This document shows positions 1 through 6,942 of a stretch of DNA of 7,514 nucleotides, in pieces. The position numbers and the translations under genes were made by a program. Under the pieces are notes generated by a model that was not told where the DNA came from, ran no database searches, and was given only the letters and a program-made list of their open reading frames with translations. How positions within the stretch are numbered: the stretch's first letter is position 1; each line of letters opens with the position of its first letter. The DNA comes from Synergistales bacterium (GTDB lineage: Bacteria; Synergistota; Synergistia; Synergistales; Aminobacteriaceae), in assembly GCA_025997935.1 (NCBI GenBank), contig BNVG01000100.1, forward strand, positions 1 to 7,514, read 5' to 3'.

Positions 1-1876
1 TTATGGTGTTTACGTTGATTCCAAGACACTCGGATATCTCCTTTGACGTCTGCATTCCGGCCTGTTTGAGGTGGTCGATTATCGCGGTCTGGTCTTTGTT
101 GAGCGAGAACGTGTCGGCGTCGCCCTCAAGCCGCCATCCGAAGCCCGTCAGCGTCATGGCAAGCTCGGCCTCCTCCACGTCGCGCCCCGTCACGCGCAGC
201 ATACCGATGTTCTGACAACGCCCGCGCTTGAGAAACAGGAGCGTATCAGCCGCCCCCGCTAAGCCCTGAGTGCCTGAAACCTCGTTGAGCCAGTCGTCCT
301 CGTCTTTCGCCTTTTTGGTGTGGTGTATGATGAGCACCGAAACGCCGTAACGGTCGGCTATTGTCTTTATCGCGCTTACGGCGTCGTAGTCGCTCCCGTA
401 GCGGTCAACGTCTCTGCCGTGCGGCTTTCTGAACTTCTGCAAGGTGTCGATGATGACGAACCGCGCTTTCGGGTGGTTTTTGAGCCAGCCGTCAATCCAG
501 AACTCGCCGCCCTCGTGCTGTCGCGGTATCTCAGTCACAAGCGTTAAACGGGACAAATCGGCGCGTTCCGATATGCCTGATTCGACAATGCGCGTCTTCA
601 AACGCCGCTCGGTGTCCTCAAGGGCGAGATAGAGAACGTTTCCAAGCTCAACGTCGATATTTCCCATAGCCACGCCGCCCACGGATATGGCCAAAGCGAG
701 GTGCAGCGCGAGTATGGATTTCCCGACCTTGGGGCCGCCGCAAAGGATTGAGCAACCCGACGGCAAAAAGCCCTCGACAGCCCACTTCATATCGGGGAAC
801 TTCTTAGACATAAGCTCGTTTCCCTCCACCGCCCTGACGCGCCCCTCTAACTTTTTGGCGGCGGCGTGTTCCCTTATCTCAGGTTTGGCGCGATCTCGTG
901 AAAGCGCGTCGGCAATGGCTGTTTTAATTGTCCTTTGCGCGTCCGCGAAACCAAAGGCTTTAACGTAGTCGTTCCAGTCCGTACCGGATTGCATTTCGCC
1001 AAAGGTCGGGAAAACAACACCCGCGAGGCCGAGACGTTTTACCGCCTCCTGCGCTTTGGTAAGGCCGGGGTTGCCGGGCGTTGCCTCGTCGTTGTCGGCG
1101 GCTATGATTACGGGAACTTTGGGATAGGCCGCTTTCAACCCCTCGGCCACGGCGTAGAGGTTGCCGCAGGTCATGGCGGCGTAAACCGCCGCGCCCGTCA
1201 TCTCAAACACCGAAGCCCCTGTCGCGTAGCCCTCGCAAACAATGATTAAAGACGAGTCCTGACGGAGAGAGCCGCCGATGTAGGCGCAAAGCCCCGTTGT
1301 CGAGACTCCTGGGTAAAAGCTCTTGTCGCCGCTGGCTGAAATAGTCTGGTAGCTACGCCTGAACATTTTGCCGTCCGCAGTGATGAGCGGGACAATCAGC
1401 TTTCCGTCTCGCGCGAAAAGGTTATGCGCCTCTATGCCTTTAGCCTTTAGATACGGGTGATTCGCGTCCGCTTTCAGCATATGGGCGAGTTGTCTTTCGG
1501 CCTCTTTCATGGCCTCGGCTTGCGCCGCTAACCGCATTTGTTCGCGCTCGGCCTGACGCTCCTTGTATGCCTTGGACTCAGAGGCCAGCCTGAGACGTCG
1601 CGACTCGTCGGCTCGGAGGTCGCGAGTGTCGAACTTCCAGTTGATTGAACCCGCGCCCGTCTTCCAGCTACCGATATACCCCGCCGGGTAGCCGTCAGTG
1701 TAGACGCAGTAATAGCCGTTGTCGCTCCCCGCTCTGTCGCCCTCGACGGTGTAACGGTGCACCGAGCCGTCCATGTTCAGCGTGATGTTGCCGTCGTGGG
1801 GCGAGAGGTTGCAGAGGCGCATGAAGTCGCGGACTTGGGCCTCGATAACCGAGTTGTCTATTTGGAAGTCAGGCAT
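1..1876 (-). CDS. TOPRIM primase / RepA-like AAA helicase (3' end beyond window)
   Basis: The frame is open from the ATG at 1876 to the left edge (625 codons, no stop). It is a phage/mobile-element replication protein combining primase and helicase modules. Residues ~30-80 match the N-terminal region of toprim primases (GDRAG, YPAGYIGSWKTG). Residues ~86-145 are a charged helical linker. The TOPRIM domain spans ~205-300, with CEGYATG at 214-220 (catalytic-type E215) and the acidic pair D261/D263 in AADND. A RecA-like AAA_25/RepA ATPase follows: Walker A GGPKVGKS at 380-387, Walker B VIIDT with D477, and H518/H519 in IIHHTKK. The tail (~590-625) looks like a winged-helix start. No CHC2 zinc finger is visible. 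The start is weakly served (AGGG only) and probably coupled to the overlapping upstream mini-ORF. The gene is visibly more GC-rich than the restriction genes. The exact priming activity is inferred. Confidence 0.9.
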   Translation of the reverse strand, partial: MPDFQIDNSVIEAQVRDFMRLCNLSPHDGNITLNMDGSVHRYTVEGDRAGSDNGYYCVYTDGYPAGYIGSWKTGAGSINWKFDTRDLRADESRRLRLASESKAYKERQAEREQMRLAAQAEAMKEAERQLAHMLKADANHPYLKAKGIEAHNLFARDGKLIVPLITADGKMFRRSYQTISASGDKSFYPGVSTTGLCAYIGGSLRQDSSLIIVCEGYATGASVFEMTGAAVYAAMTCGNLYAVAEGLKAAYPKVPVIIAADNDEATPGNPGLTKAQEAVKRLGLAGVVFPTFGEMQSGTDWNDYVKAFGFADAQRTIKTAIADALSRDRAKPEIREHAAAKKLEGRVRAVEGNELMSKKFPDMKWAVEGFLPSGCSILCGGPKVGKSILALHLALAISVGGVAMGNIDVELGNVLYLALEDTERRLKTRIVESGISERADLSRLTLVTEIPRQHEGGEFWIDGWLKNHPKARFVIIDTLQKFRKPHGRDVDRYGSDYDAVSAIKTIADRYGVSVLIIHHTKKAKDEDDWLNEVSGTQGLAGAADTLLFLKRGRCQNIGMLRVTGRDVEEAELAMTLTGFGWRLEGDADTFSLNKDQTAIIDHLKQAGMQTSKEISECLGINVNTI

Positions 1877-1965
1877 GATTTACCCTGTTTCTCCCGGACA
1901 ACGACATACGCGAGTTGCGTTTGCGTCAGGCCGCGGCGCTCACGGGCGGATTTTAGTTCGAGCAT
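1858..1965 (-). CDS. 35-aa XRE-like HTH mini-protein overlapping the primase start
   Basis: This small ORF has an excellent AGGAGG site (1978-1973) seven bases before its ATG. Its first ~22 residues (MLELKSARERRGLTQTQLA) match helices 1-2 of an XRE/Cro-family DNA-binding domain. The sequence then departs from the family before the recognition helix and stops at TAG (1860-1858). That stop lies 16 bases inside the primase gene, so the two frames overlap by 19 nt. It may be the remnant of a Cro-like gene whose leader now drives primase translation by coupling, or a genuine leader peptide. DNA binding is unlikely without the recognition helix. An upstream in-frame ATG at 2085 would add 40 residues, but it lacks a Shine-Dalgarno and lies upstream of the predicted promoter. 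Confidence 0.6.
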   Translation of the reverse strand: MLELKSARERRGLTQTQLAYVVVREKQGKSCLTSK

Positions 1966-1980
1966 TAAATAACCTCCTAT

Positions 1981-2016
1981 CACGATATACGTATAATGGT
2001 TTATTAAAACATCGTG
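1981..2016. promoter_or_regulatory. Inverted repeat, candidate operator
   Basis: CACGAT (1981-1986) is repeated inverted as ATCGTG (2011-2016). A perfect 10-bp palindrome TATACGTATA (1986-1995) abuts the left arm. The right arm sits just downstream of the predicted -10 box of the minus-strand promoter and the left arm just before the mini-ORF ribosome site. A protein bound here would block early transcription. The flanking XRE genes are the natural candidate binders, by analogy with phage switches. Confidence 0.4.
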
Positions 2017-2017
2017 T

Positions 2018-2046
2018 AGTTTAATACTATGTTTGCGGTTAGTCAA
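2018..2046 (-). promoter_or_regulatory. Candidate sigma-70 type promoter for the mini-ORF/primase unit
   Basis: On the minus strand, TTGACT (2046-2041, 5/6 to TTGACA) is followed after exactly 17 bases by TAAACT (2023-2018, 4/6 to TATAAT). Transcription would start near 2011, about 45 bases before the mini-ORF ATG. Position and spacing fit well, but this is a visual match only. Confidence 0.5.
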
Positions 2047-2160
2047 TATGTTGTTTGTGTATAAATGAATAAAATATGGTTGCATATTAAGGTTGGATTG
2101 ATGGAATTACATATAGTGATGAGATATTAATTATTAGGATAAGTGGAAAGGAGATAGCGC

Positions 2161-2277
2161 ATGGCAAACAACATCAAGCGTATTAGGCTTATGCGCGAAA
2201 TACCGCAGATAGAACTTGCGCGGATAACGGGCGTTGTTCCCGCGTTGATGAGTCGATGGGAAAGGGGGGCTGTTCTA
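2161..2277 (+). pseudogene. XRE-family HTH regulator, 3'-truncated at the hsdR junction
   Basis: The first 39 codons encode a convincing XRE/CI-like helix-turn-helix: MANNIKRIRLMRE, then QIELARITGVV as helix 2 and turn, then ALMSRWERGAVL covering the recognition helix and the conserved WERG. AAAGGAG (2147-2153) lies seven bases before the ATG. Family members continue with a proline and the last two helices of the domain. Here the homology stops after L39 (codon 2275-2277). The frame then runs into antisense of the hsdR 3' end and stops at 2649, so it is not a natural protein. It lies divergent from the primase unit, as a phage repressor would. It is probably a repressor gene broken by acquisition of the restriction cluster. 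Confidence 0.7.
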
Positions 2278-2288
2278 AGGATTATCGT

Positions 2289-5200
2289 CTATATCACACC
2301 GAAGTATTTCTCGAAAAACATCTTAATGCGTTCAATGACACCACGCTTTTTTTCTGCGCGATTGCCACCGCCGAAGCGCGATACTGGCGGGAGTATTTGG
2401 TCGATGTCCGTTCCTGTGGTTTTGAGCGCACCGTCGCGAAATGAGTTCACAATCAATCGGCGCGTTTCATCTTCTTTCAAACTCTCGTCAGCGATGAGTG
2501 CGGTTAGTTCTTGCTCCTTGCGTTCGGCAACATATTTATGCCAGTCATCAGATACCTTTGTGCTGACATTTATCGTTTCAATAAAACTTTCTATGAGTTC
2601 CTTTTTGCTACGCAACTGGATACTTGCGTTAATCGCCTTATCAATTTGAGTTAGGATATTTTTATCCTTGCAGTTAGAAGCGTGATACTTTTCGACGAGC
2701 ATCAAAATATAATCTATGTTCACCTCAATTTGACGGATTAGCTCAAGCTCAAACACGATGTCGTCGTTTATATTTTCCTTGTCTGCGTTCTCTCCTTTGC
2801 GATACTTTTGATAGAGGTCAATATACTCGCTCTGATAATCCTGAAAGTTGCGCTCCGTTAAAATCTCTTGCCCGGAGAAATCATCAAATGCTGTGAGGAT
2901 ATTGCGTAGTCTTAATATCGTACCATACAGTTTGATAAAGTCTTTCTCCGCCTGTTCCCCGATTATAGTTTGACCAAGCGGATATATTGATTGAAGCGCC
3001 GCGATACGTTCCTTGTACCCTTCGATATGTTCGCTACCGTCCTCATAGCCGTTGTAATATTCATTATAGCTTTTTAGCAAAACGATACCGCCTGCTTGAC
3101 TATCGCCAAACAGCGCGATAGCCTCGTCGGTTGCGTGCTTGAGGTCGCGGAAACAGACGATATTTCCGAATGTCTTAACAGCGTTCAATATACGGTTCGT
3201 GCGTGAGAACGCCTGAATAAGTCCGTGTTGTTTTAAGTTCTTATCCACCCATAGTGTGTTTAACGTAGTTGCGTCAAAACCGGTTAGAAACATATTCACG
3301 ACAATGAGTAAATCAACTTCGCGACTTTTCACGCGGAGCGATAGGTCTTTATAAAAATTTTGAAACTTGTCGCTTGAAGTATCGAAGTTTGTCTTAAATG
3401 CTTTGTTATAATCAGCGATAGCTGAATCAAGAAAGTCACGCGATATTTTATCCAAACCTACCGCATTAGGATTTTCGTCCGCTTCTTCTTCGTTTGATGC
3501 ATAACTGAATATGGTCGCTACACGGAGTTTCTTACCTGTGCGCTCTGCCAACTGTCGTTTGAACTCTGCGTAATAGAGCATAGCCGCCGATATTGATTGT
3601 ACAGCAAATATGGAGTTGAACCCCATAAGCCTCTGACCTTTTAGCTCGTATGAACTATTGCGCTTTGTCTTTTGGTCAAAATGCTCCAATACATAGCTGA
3701 CAACTTCACGAATCCGCGCAGGAGCGGCTAACGCGCTTTCGGTATCAATCGCTCGCACTTGCTTGTCAGCCGTATCATTTCGTTGCCTTATTGTGTCAAC
3801 AAAGTCGATACGAAATGGCAGAACATTTTCATCGTTAATAGCATTAACGATTGTATAGGTGTGAAGTCGTTCACCGAAAGCCTGTTCAGTAGTTTTTAAC
3901 GTAGGATTGCCGCCGCTGCCGCTATTAACGGAGAATATGGGCGTACCCGTAAACCCAAACAAATGGTACTGCTTAAATGCTTTTGTAATCGCAATGTGCA
4001 TATCGCCGAACTGCGAACGATGACATTCATCGAAAATAATCACGACGTGTTTCTTATATATATCGTGCTGTTTGTTCTTGCCGATGAATATGTCAAGTTT
4101 TTGAATGGTCGTGATAATTATTCTCGCGTCCGGGTTTTCCAACTGCTTTTGTAGGATTGCCGTGGACGTGTTGCTGTTCGCCGCACCTTTTTGGAAACGG
4201 TCATATTCTTTCATCGTCTGATAGTCAAGGTCTTTACGGTCAACAACAAACAGCACTTTATTAACATAGGGTAACAGCGTCGCAAGCTGCGCGGTCTTAA
4301 AGCTCGTCAAAGTCTTGCCGCTGCCTGTCGTGTGCCAAATATAGCCGCCTGCGTCGATTTTGCCGAGTTTTTTGTAGTTGGTCGCGATTTCTATACGACT
4401 TAAAATCCGTTCTGTTGCCGCAATTTGGTATGGGCGCATTACAAGCAGCATATCTTCGCTTGTAAATACACAGTATTTCGATAGAATATTCAAAATAGTG
4501 TGCTTGGCGCAAAAGGTCTTAGTAAAATCCACAAGGTCCGCAATAGCACGATTTTCCGCATCAGCCCAAAACGAGGTGAACTCAAAGCTGTTGCTTGTTT
4601 TTTTGCTCTTGCGGCGCTCGCCGTCGCGCTGTTCCTTGATATGTGCGTTGCGGGTAGTATTTGAGTAATACTTCGTATGGGTTCCGTTGCTGATAACAAA
4701 AATCTGTGTATACTCAAATAAGCCCGAACCTGCCCAAAAGCTATCACGCTGATAGCGGTTAATCTGATTGAACGCCTCGCGGATAGCCACACCGCGACGT
4801 TTTAGCTCGATATGCACAAGCGGCAAACCGTTGACAAGAATTGTAACATCGTAGCGAGTATCGTGAGTGCCGCCATCTTCTTCATACTGGTTGATAACCT
4901 GTAATTGGTTGTTGTGTATGCACTTTTTATCAAGCAAGTAGATGTTTTTACTCGTGCCGTCATCGCGGCGCAGCACCTGTATATAATCGTCTTGAATACG
5001 GCGGGTCTTTTCGACGATGCCCTCAGTAGCCTTAACCAAACACTTATTGAGCAGTTGTTCCCATTCGGATTCGGAAAACACAACATCATTGAGCGTTTCC
5101 AACTGCCGTCTAAGGTTTGCAACAAGTTCCGCCTCGTTGCGAATAGGCAGATAGCCATAGCCCTGCGCCGTAAGCAAACGAATAAACTCACGCTCAAGCT

Positions 5201-5309
5201 CCGCTTCGGACTGGTAAGCATCCGAACGCGTGCCGACAGGCGTGTATTCCGCGACGACCGTCGCTTCATTCATCGTCGCGACGATGTTATAGGTGCTATC
5301 GTTGTTCAT
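2289..5309 (-). CDS. hsdR: Type I restriction enzyme, R subunit (HsdR)
   Basis: This is the motor and nuclease subunit of a type I restriction-modification complex. It translocates and cuts DNA bound by the HsdM/HsdS core. Its 1006 residues match the usual length (EcoR124I-like, about 1040). The N-terminal PD-(D/E)XK nuclease has D154 in RYDVTIL and E168-x-K170 in IELK. The superfamily 2 helicase has Walker A TGSGKT (328-333), DECH (427-430), TGTP (454-457), the motif V region NMFLTGFDA (672-680) and motif VI QAFSRTNRI (699-707). A helical HsdM-contact region fills the C-terminus. AAGGAG (5326-5321) lies 11 bases before the ATG. The ATG overlaps the hsdS stop by one base (TAATG), indicating coupled translation. 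No terminator is evident after the stop, which lies about 12 bases from the broken XRE gene. All motifs look intact. Confidence 0.97.
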   Translation of the reverse strand: MNNDSTYNIVATMNEATVVAEYTPVGTRSDAYQSEAELEREFIRLLTAQGYGYLPIRNEAELVANLRRQLETLNDVVFSESEWEQLLNKCLVKATEGIVEKTRRIQDDYIQVLRRDDGTSKNIYLLDKKCIHNNQLQVINQYEEDGGTHDTRYDVTILVNGLPLVHIELKRRGVAIREAFNQINRYQRDSFWAGSGLFEYTQIFVISNGTHTKYYSNTTRNAHIKEQRDGERRKSKKTSNSFEFTSFWADAENRAIADLVDFTKTFCAKHTILNILSKYCVFTSEDMLLVMRPYQIAATERILSRIEIATNYKKLGKIDAGGYIWHTTGSGKTLTSFKTAQLATLLPYVNKVLFVVDRKDLDYQTMKEYDRFQKGAANSNTSTAILQKQLENPDARIIITTIQKLDIFIGKNKQHDIYKKHVVIIFDECHRSQFGDMHIAITKAFKQYHLFGFTGTPIFSVNSGSGGNPTLKTTEQAFGERLHTYTIVNAINDENVLPFRIDFVDTIRQRNDTADKQVRAIDTESALAAPARIREVVSYVLEHFDQKTKRNSSYELKGQRLMGFNSIFAVQSISAAMLYYAEFKRQLAERTGKKLRVATIFSYASNEEEADENPNAVGLDKISRDFLDSAIADYNKAFKTNFDTSSDKFQNFYKDLSLRVKSREVDLLIVVNMFLTGFDATTLNTLWVDKNLKQHGLIQAFSRTNRILNAVKTFGNIVCFRDLKHATDEAIALFGDSQAGGIVLLKSYNEYYNGYEDGSEHIEGYKERIAALQSIYPLGQTIIGEQAEKDFIKLYGTILRLRNILTAFDDFSGQEILTERNFQDYQSEYIDLYQKYRKGENADKENINDDIVFELELIRQIEVNIDYILMLVEKYHASNCKDKNILTQIDKAINASIQLRSKKELIESFIETINVSTKVSDDWHKYVAERKEQELTALIADESLKEDETRRLIVNSFRDGALKTTGTDIDQILPPVSRFGGGNRAEKKRGVIERIKMFFEKYFGVI

Positions 5310-6562
5310 TACGCAACTTTCTCCTTAAAGGTCAGCAGTTTATCGCGATAATACTCATATTGCCGTTGCCGAGCCGCGATTTCGGCGGGAAGTCCTGCTG
5401 TAATGTCCGTAGTCAGCGTGTCGAATTTGTCGAGGATTTCTACGATGCGGGCTTGCTCGTCAAGTGATGGGAGCGGGATTTCAAAGGCTCTGACCTTTGA
5501 ATCTGATATTGCGGGATATGCCGACCCCTCTTGGTTCTTCTCCACATAGTCATAAAAATCCGTTGTGGAAATACAATAGTAAACCCATTTCGGAATCGCA
5601 TTGACTTTATCGGCTCTCAATACGCAGTAACCCGTGCTTGCGACTTCTCCTGTGTAATCATCGCCGATAAAAGCGAACCGCTGAAGCGTCGGACGAGTTG
5701 TAGCAAATATTACATCGTCCGATTCAATCAGTTTTTGCGCTCGGCTCGGAGCATTTTTGGCGTTCACTATCGTTACGTCGGTGATGGCGTGGGTATCGCG
5801 GCTAACCGAAGTCAAATCAATATAGTGATATGACTTATTGGTTTCTTTCCACTTAATGTTACTCGTCGCTATGCACACCTCGCCCAGTGTTATCCATCGT
5901 ACCCGTTGTCTGTCTGTCACGGATTGTGTTGCGGTTTTCTCAAATGTCAAGAGGAAATCACGATAATACTCATATTGTTTTTTTCTCGCTGTAAGCTCCG
6001 CTGTAAGCTCCGCTGTAAGCTCCGTGAACGTGTCCAAAATGCGGACAATTTCGGCTTGGACGGGGAGCGGCGGGAGGGGGATTTGCATATCAAGAACTTT
6101 TGCCATACTTGGATGCTGTATTCCCGAACCACGATAATAAGACTGAATTTCGTTCGCTTTATTCAACATAAAGTAAAACAAAAATTTATTATCAAGCACA
6201 TCAGTATCAAGCGAAGTTGCCAAACGATTATCAGCAGTTATAAATTTACCTTTATAATACTGCACGTTTGCCGTTCCGCCCCACGGAATAGTTACAACTT
6301 CGCCTTCGTCAACTTTACTGTCGGCCATTTCGGCGGTTGTGTATAATTCTGAGTCGTTAGTTGTTAGCAGTTTAATATCACCATATACAACAGATAATTT
6401 TTTCAAATCATTTGCAAGAAGATAATGATATTTAACAACTTTCTTTTGTTTATGGTTTTCTACTGCATTGAATTTTTTGTCCCAAGCGGTAACTTCCCAT
6501 AAATGTTTATACTCCACCCCATTAGGGCAGTGTTGTTGTATTAGCTGTTCAAGTTTGTTCAT
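5309..6562 (-). CDS. hsdS: Type I restriction-modification specificity subunit (HsdS)
   Basis: HsdS chooses the bipartite target for the HsdM/HsdR complex. The 417 residues show the standard plan: target recognition domain 1 (~1-160), central conserved helix (~161-207), domain 2 (~220-360) and distal conserved helix (~361-417). The two conserved blocks echo each other: IPLPPLPVQAEIVRILD and IPLPSLDEQARIVEILD, each followed by RxxQYEYYRDxLLTF. The central helix holds a TAEL-type repeat (residues ~180-192) as in EcoR124I. The start is set by AAAGGAGG (6577-6570) seven bases before the ATG; an earlier in-frame ATG at 6703 lacks homology. The ATG overlaps the preceding TIR-like gene's stop (ATGA). 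The 3' end overlaps hsdR by one base. The target sequence cannot be read from the sequence. Confidence 0.95.
   Translation of the reverse strand: MNKLEQLIQQHCPNGVEYKHLWEVTAWDKKFNAVENHKQKKVVKYHYLLANDLKKLSVVYGDIKLLTTNDSELYTTAEMADSKVDEGEVVTIPWGGTANVQYYKGKFITADNRLATSLDTDVLDNKFLFYFMLNKANEIQSYYRGSGIQHPSMAKVLDMQIPLPPLPVQAEIVRILDTFTELTAELTAELTARKKQYEYYRDFLLTFEKTATQSVTDRQRVRWITLGEVCIATSNIKWKETNKSYHYIDLTSVSRDTHAITDVTIVNAKNAPSRAQKLIESDDVIFATTRPTLQRFAFIGDDYTGEVASTGYCVLRADKVNAIPKWVYYCISTTDFYDYVEKNQEGSAYPAISDSKVRAFEIPLPSLDEQARIVEILDKFDTLTTDITAGLPAEIAARQRQYEYYRDKLLTFKEKVA
5346..5977 (-). repeat. 17-bp direct repeat pair flanking the hsdS second half
   Basis: The 17-mer cgataatactcatattg is found at 5346-5362 and 5961-5977. 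Both copies encode the QYEYYRD motif of the two conserved helices. Recombination between them, or with other hsdS genes carrying the same helix, would remove or exchange the second recognition domain. The repeat probably reflects the internal duplication of HsdS. Confidence 0.75.
5988..6023 (-). repeat. Three perfect 12-bp tandem repeats (TAEL repeat) in hsdS
   Basis: The unit gctgtaagctcc occurs three times head to tail without mismatch (5988-5999, 6000-6011, 6012-6023). On the coding strand it gives GAG CTT ACA GCG three times, read as ELTA-ELTA-ELTA in the central helix of HsdS. In the EcoR124I family, two versus three copies of the equivalent repeat change the spacer in the recognition site by one base pair. 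The copies keep the reading frame, so slippage would change specificity without destroying the protein. Confidence 0.9.
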
Positions 6563-6942
6563 TCTACTCCCTCCTTTTTCAACACGCTTTGCAAACGTGC
6601 CGTAAGTTTTTGTTTCAAATCGTCCTCGTTGTCGTAGAGTATGATGTTGTCCCCGCGAACATCGAAATGAACCCCGCTCGAATCGAAGAAGTCTTTTGGG
6701 CAAGTAAAAATTAGTTTAATAGGGTGATTGCAGAGTTGCAATCCACGCGCCACGCCCGCTTCATAGTATACGCCACCGCGATTGCCGGTAAGGTCTGCTA
6801 TAAGGGCGACCGAATCCGCTATCTCCGTCGTAATCTCGCCGATAATAGAACCGTTATACTGCTTCTCTTCTATTCTCATCGCCGCGTAATTCAGTGATTG
6901 GATTACCGGTTTTAGCGCGTTTTCATATACGCTCCAAACCGT
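6559..6942 (-). pseudogene. TIR / nucleoside 2-deoxyribosyltransferase-like protein, 5'-truncated
   Basis: The frame from 6942 reads SVYENALKP, then MRIEEKQYNGSIIGEI from the first ATG (6879), IADLTGNRGGVYYEAGVARGL, HFDVRG and YDNEDDL. This is the pattern of a widespread bacterial family related to nucleoside deoxyribosyltransferases and TIR-like nucleotide-binding domains, often near defence genes. The glutamate in GVYYEAG (residue 40 from that ATG) sits where the deoxyribosyltransferase nucleophile would be expected. Family members normally begin with a strand of the F-x-A-M-x-F type before VYENA; that is missing. Upstream there is a stop at 6945-6943, no ATG, GTG or TTG before 6879, and no ribosome site. 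The last codons hold the hsdS Shine-Dalgarno and its TGA overlaps the hsdS ATG, so it was probably an operon member. Enzymatic activity is unproven and this copy is probably inactive. Confidence 0.65.

Larger units (their letters stand above)
1966..2160. other. AT-rich divergent intergenic control region
   Basis: This region separates the minus-strand mini-ORF/primase unit from the plus-strand XRE gene and is markedly AT-rich. It holds a minus-strand promoter, inverted repeats near its predicted start site, and the ribosome sites of both flanking genes. A convincing plus-strand promoter for the XRE gene was not found. The layout resembles the regulatory region between a repressor and early genes in temperate phages and integrative elements. 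That role is inferred from layout. Confidence 0.65.

Noticed and set aside
1..1250. Several plus-strand ORFs of 60-104 codons
   Set aside because: They lie antisense to the intact primase/helicase frame with its TOPRIM and Walker motifs and show no family features.
2040..2150. Plus-strand promoter for the XRE gene
   Set aside because: Several TTG-containing -35-like hexamers exist, but none has a good -10 box at 16-18 bases; AT richness alone would produce such matches.
2161..2649. A 162-codon plus-strand ORF starting at the XRE gene
   Set aside because: Only the first 39 codons show HTH homology; the rest is antisense to the conserved C-terminus of hsdR.
4905..5351. A 148-codon plus-strand ORF
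   Set aside because: It is antisense to the conserved nuclease domain of hsdR and has no recognisable motifs or ribosome site.
5978..5984. A7 tract as a programmed -1 ribosomal frameshift site
   Set aside because: The codon phase is AGA AAA AAA CAA, so the canonical slippery heptamer phase A AAA AAC is not met; only polymerase-type slippage remains plausible.
5988..6023. CRISPR-like array
   Set aside because: The 12-bp units are directly adjacent with no spacers and lie in frame within hsdS.
6563..6703. N-terminal extension of hsdS from the ATG at 6703
   Set aside because: The extension is an out-of-frame reading of the TIR-like gene with no homology, while the ATG at 6562 has an ideal ribosome site and a family-typical N-terminus.
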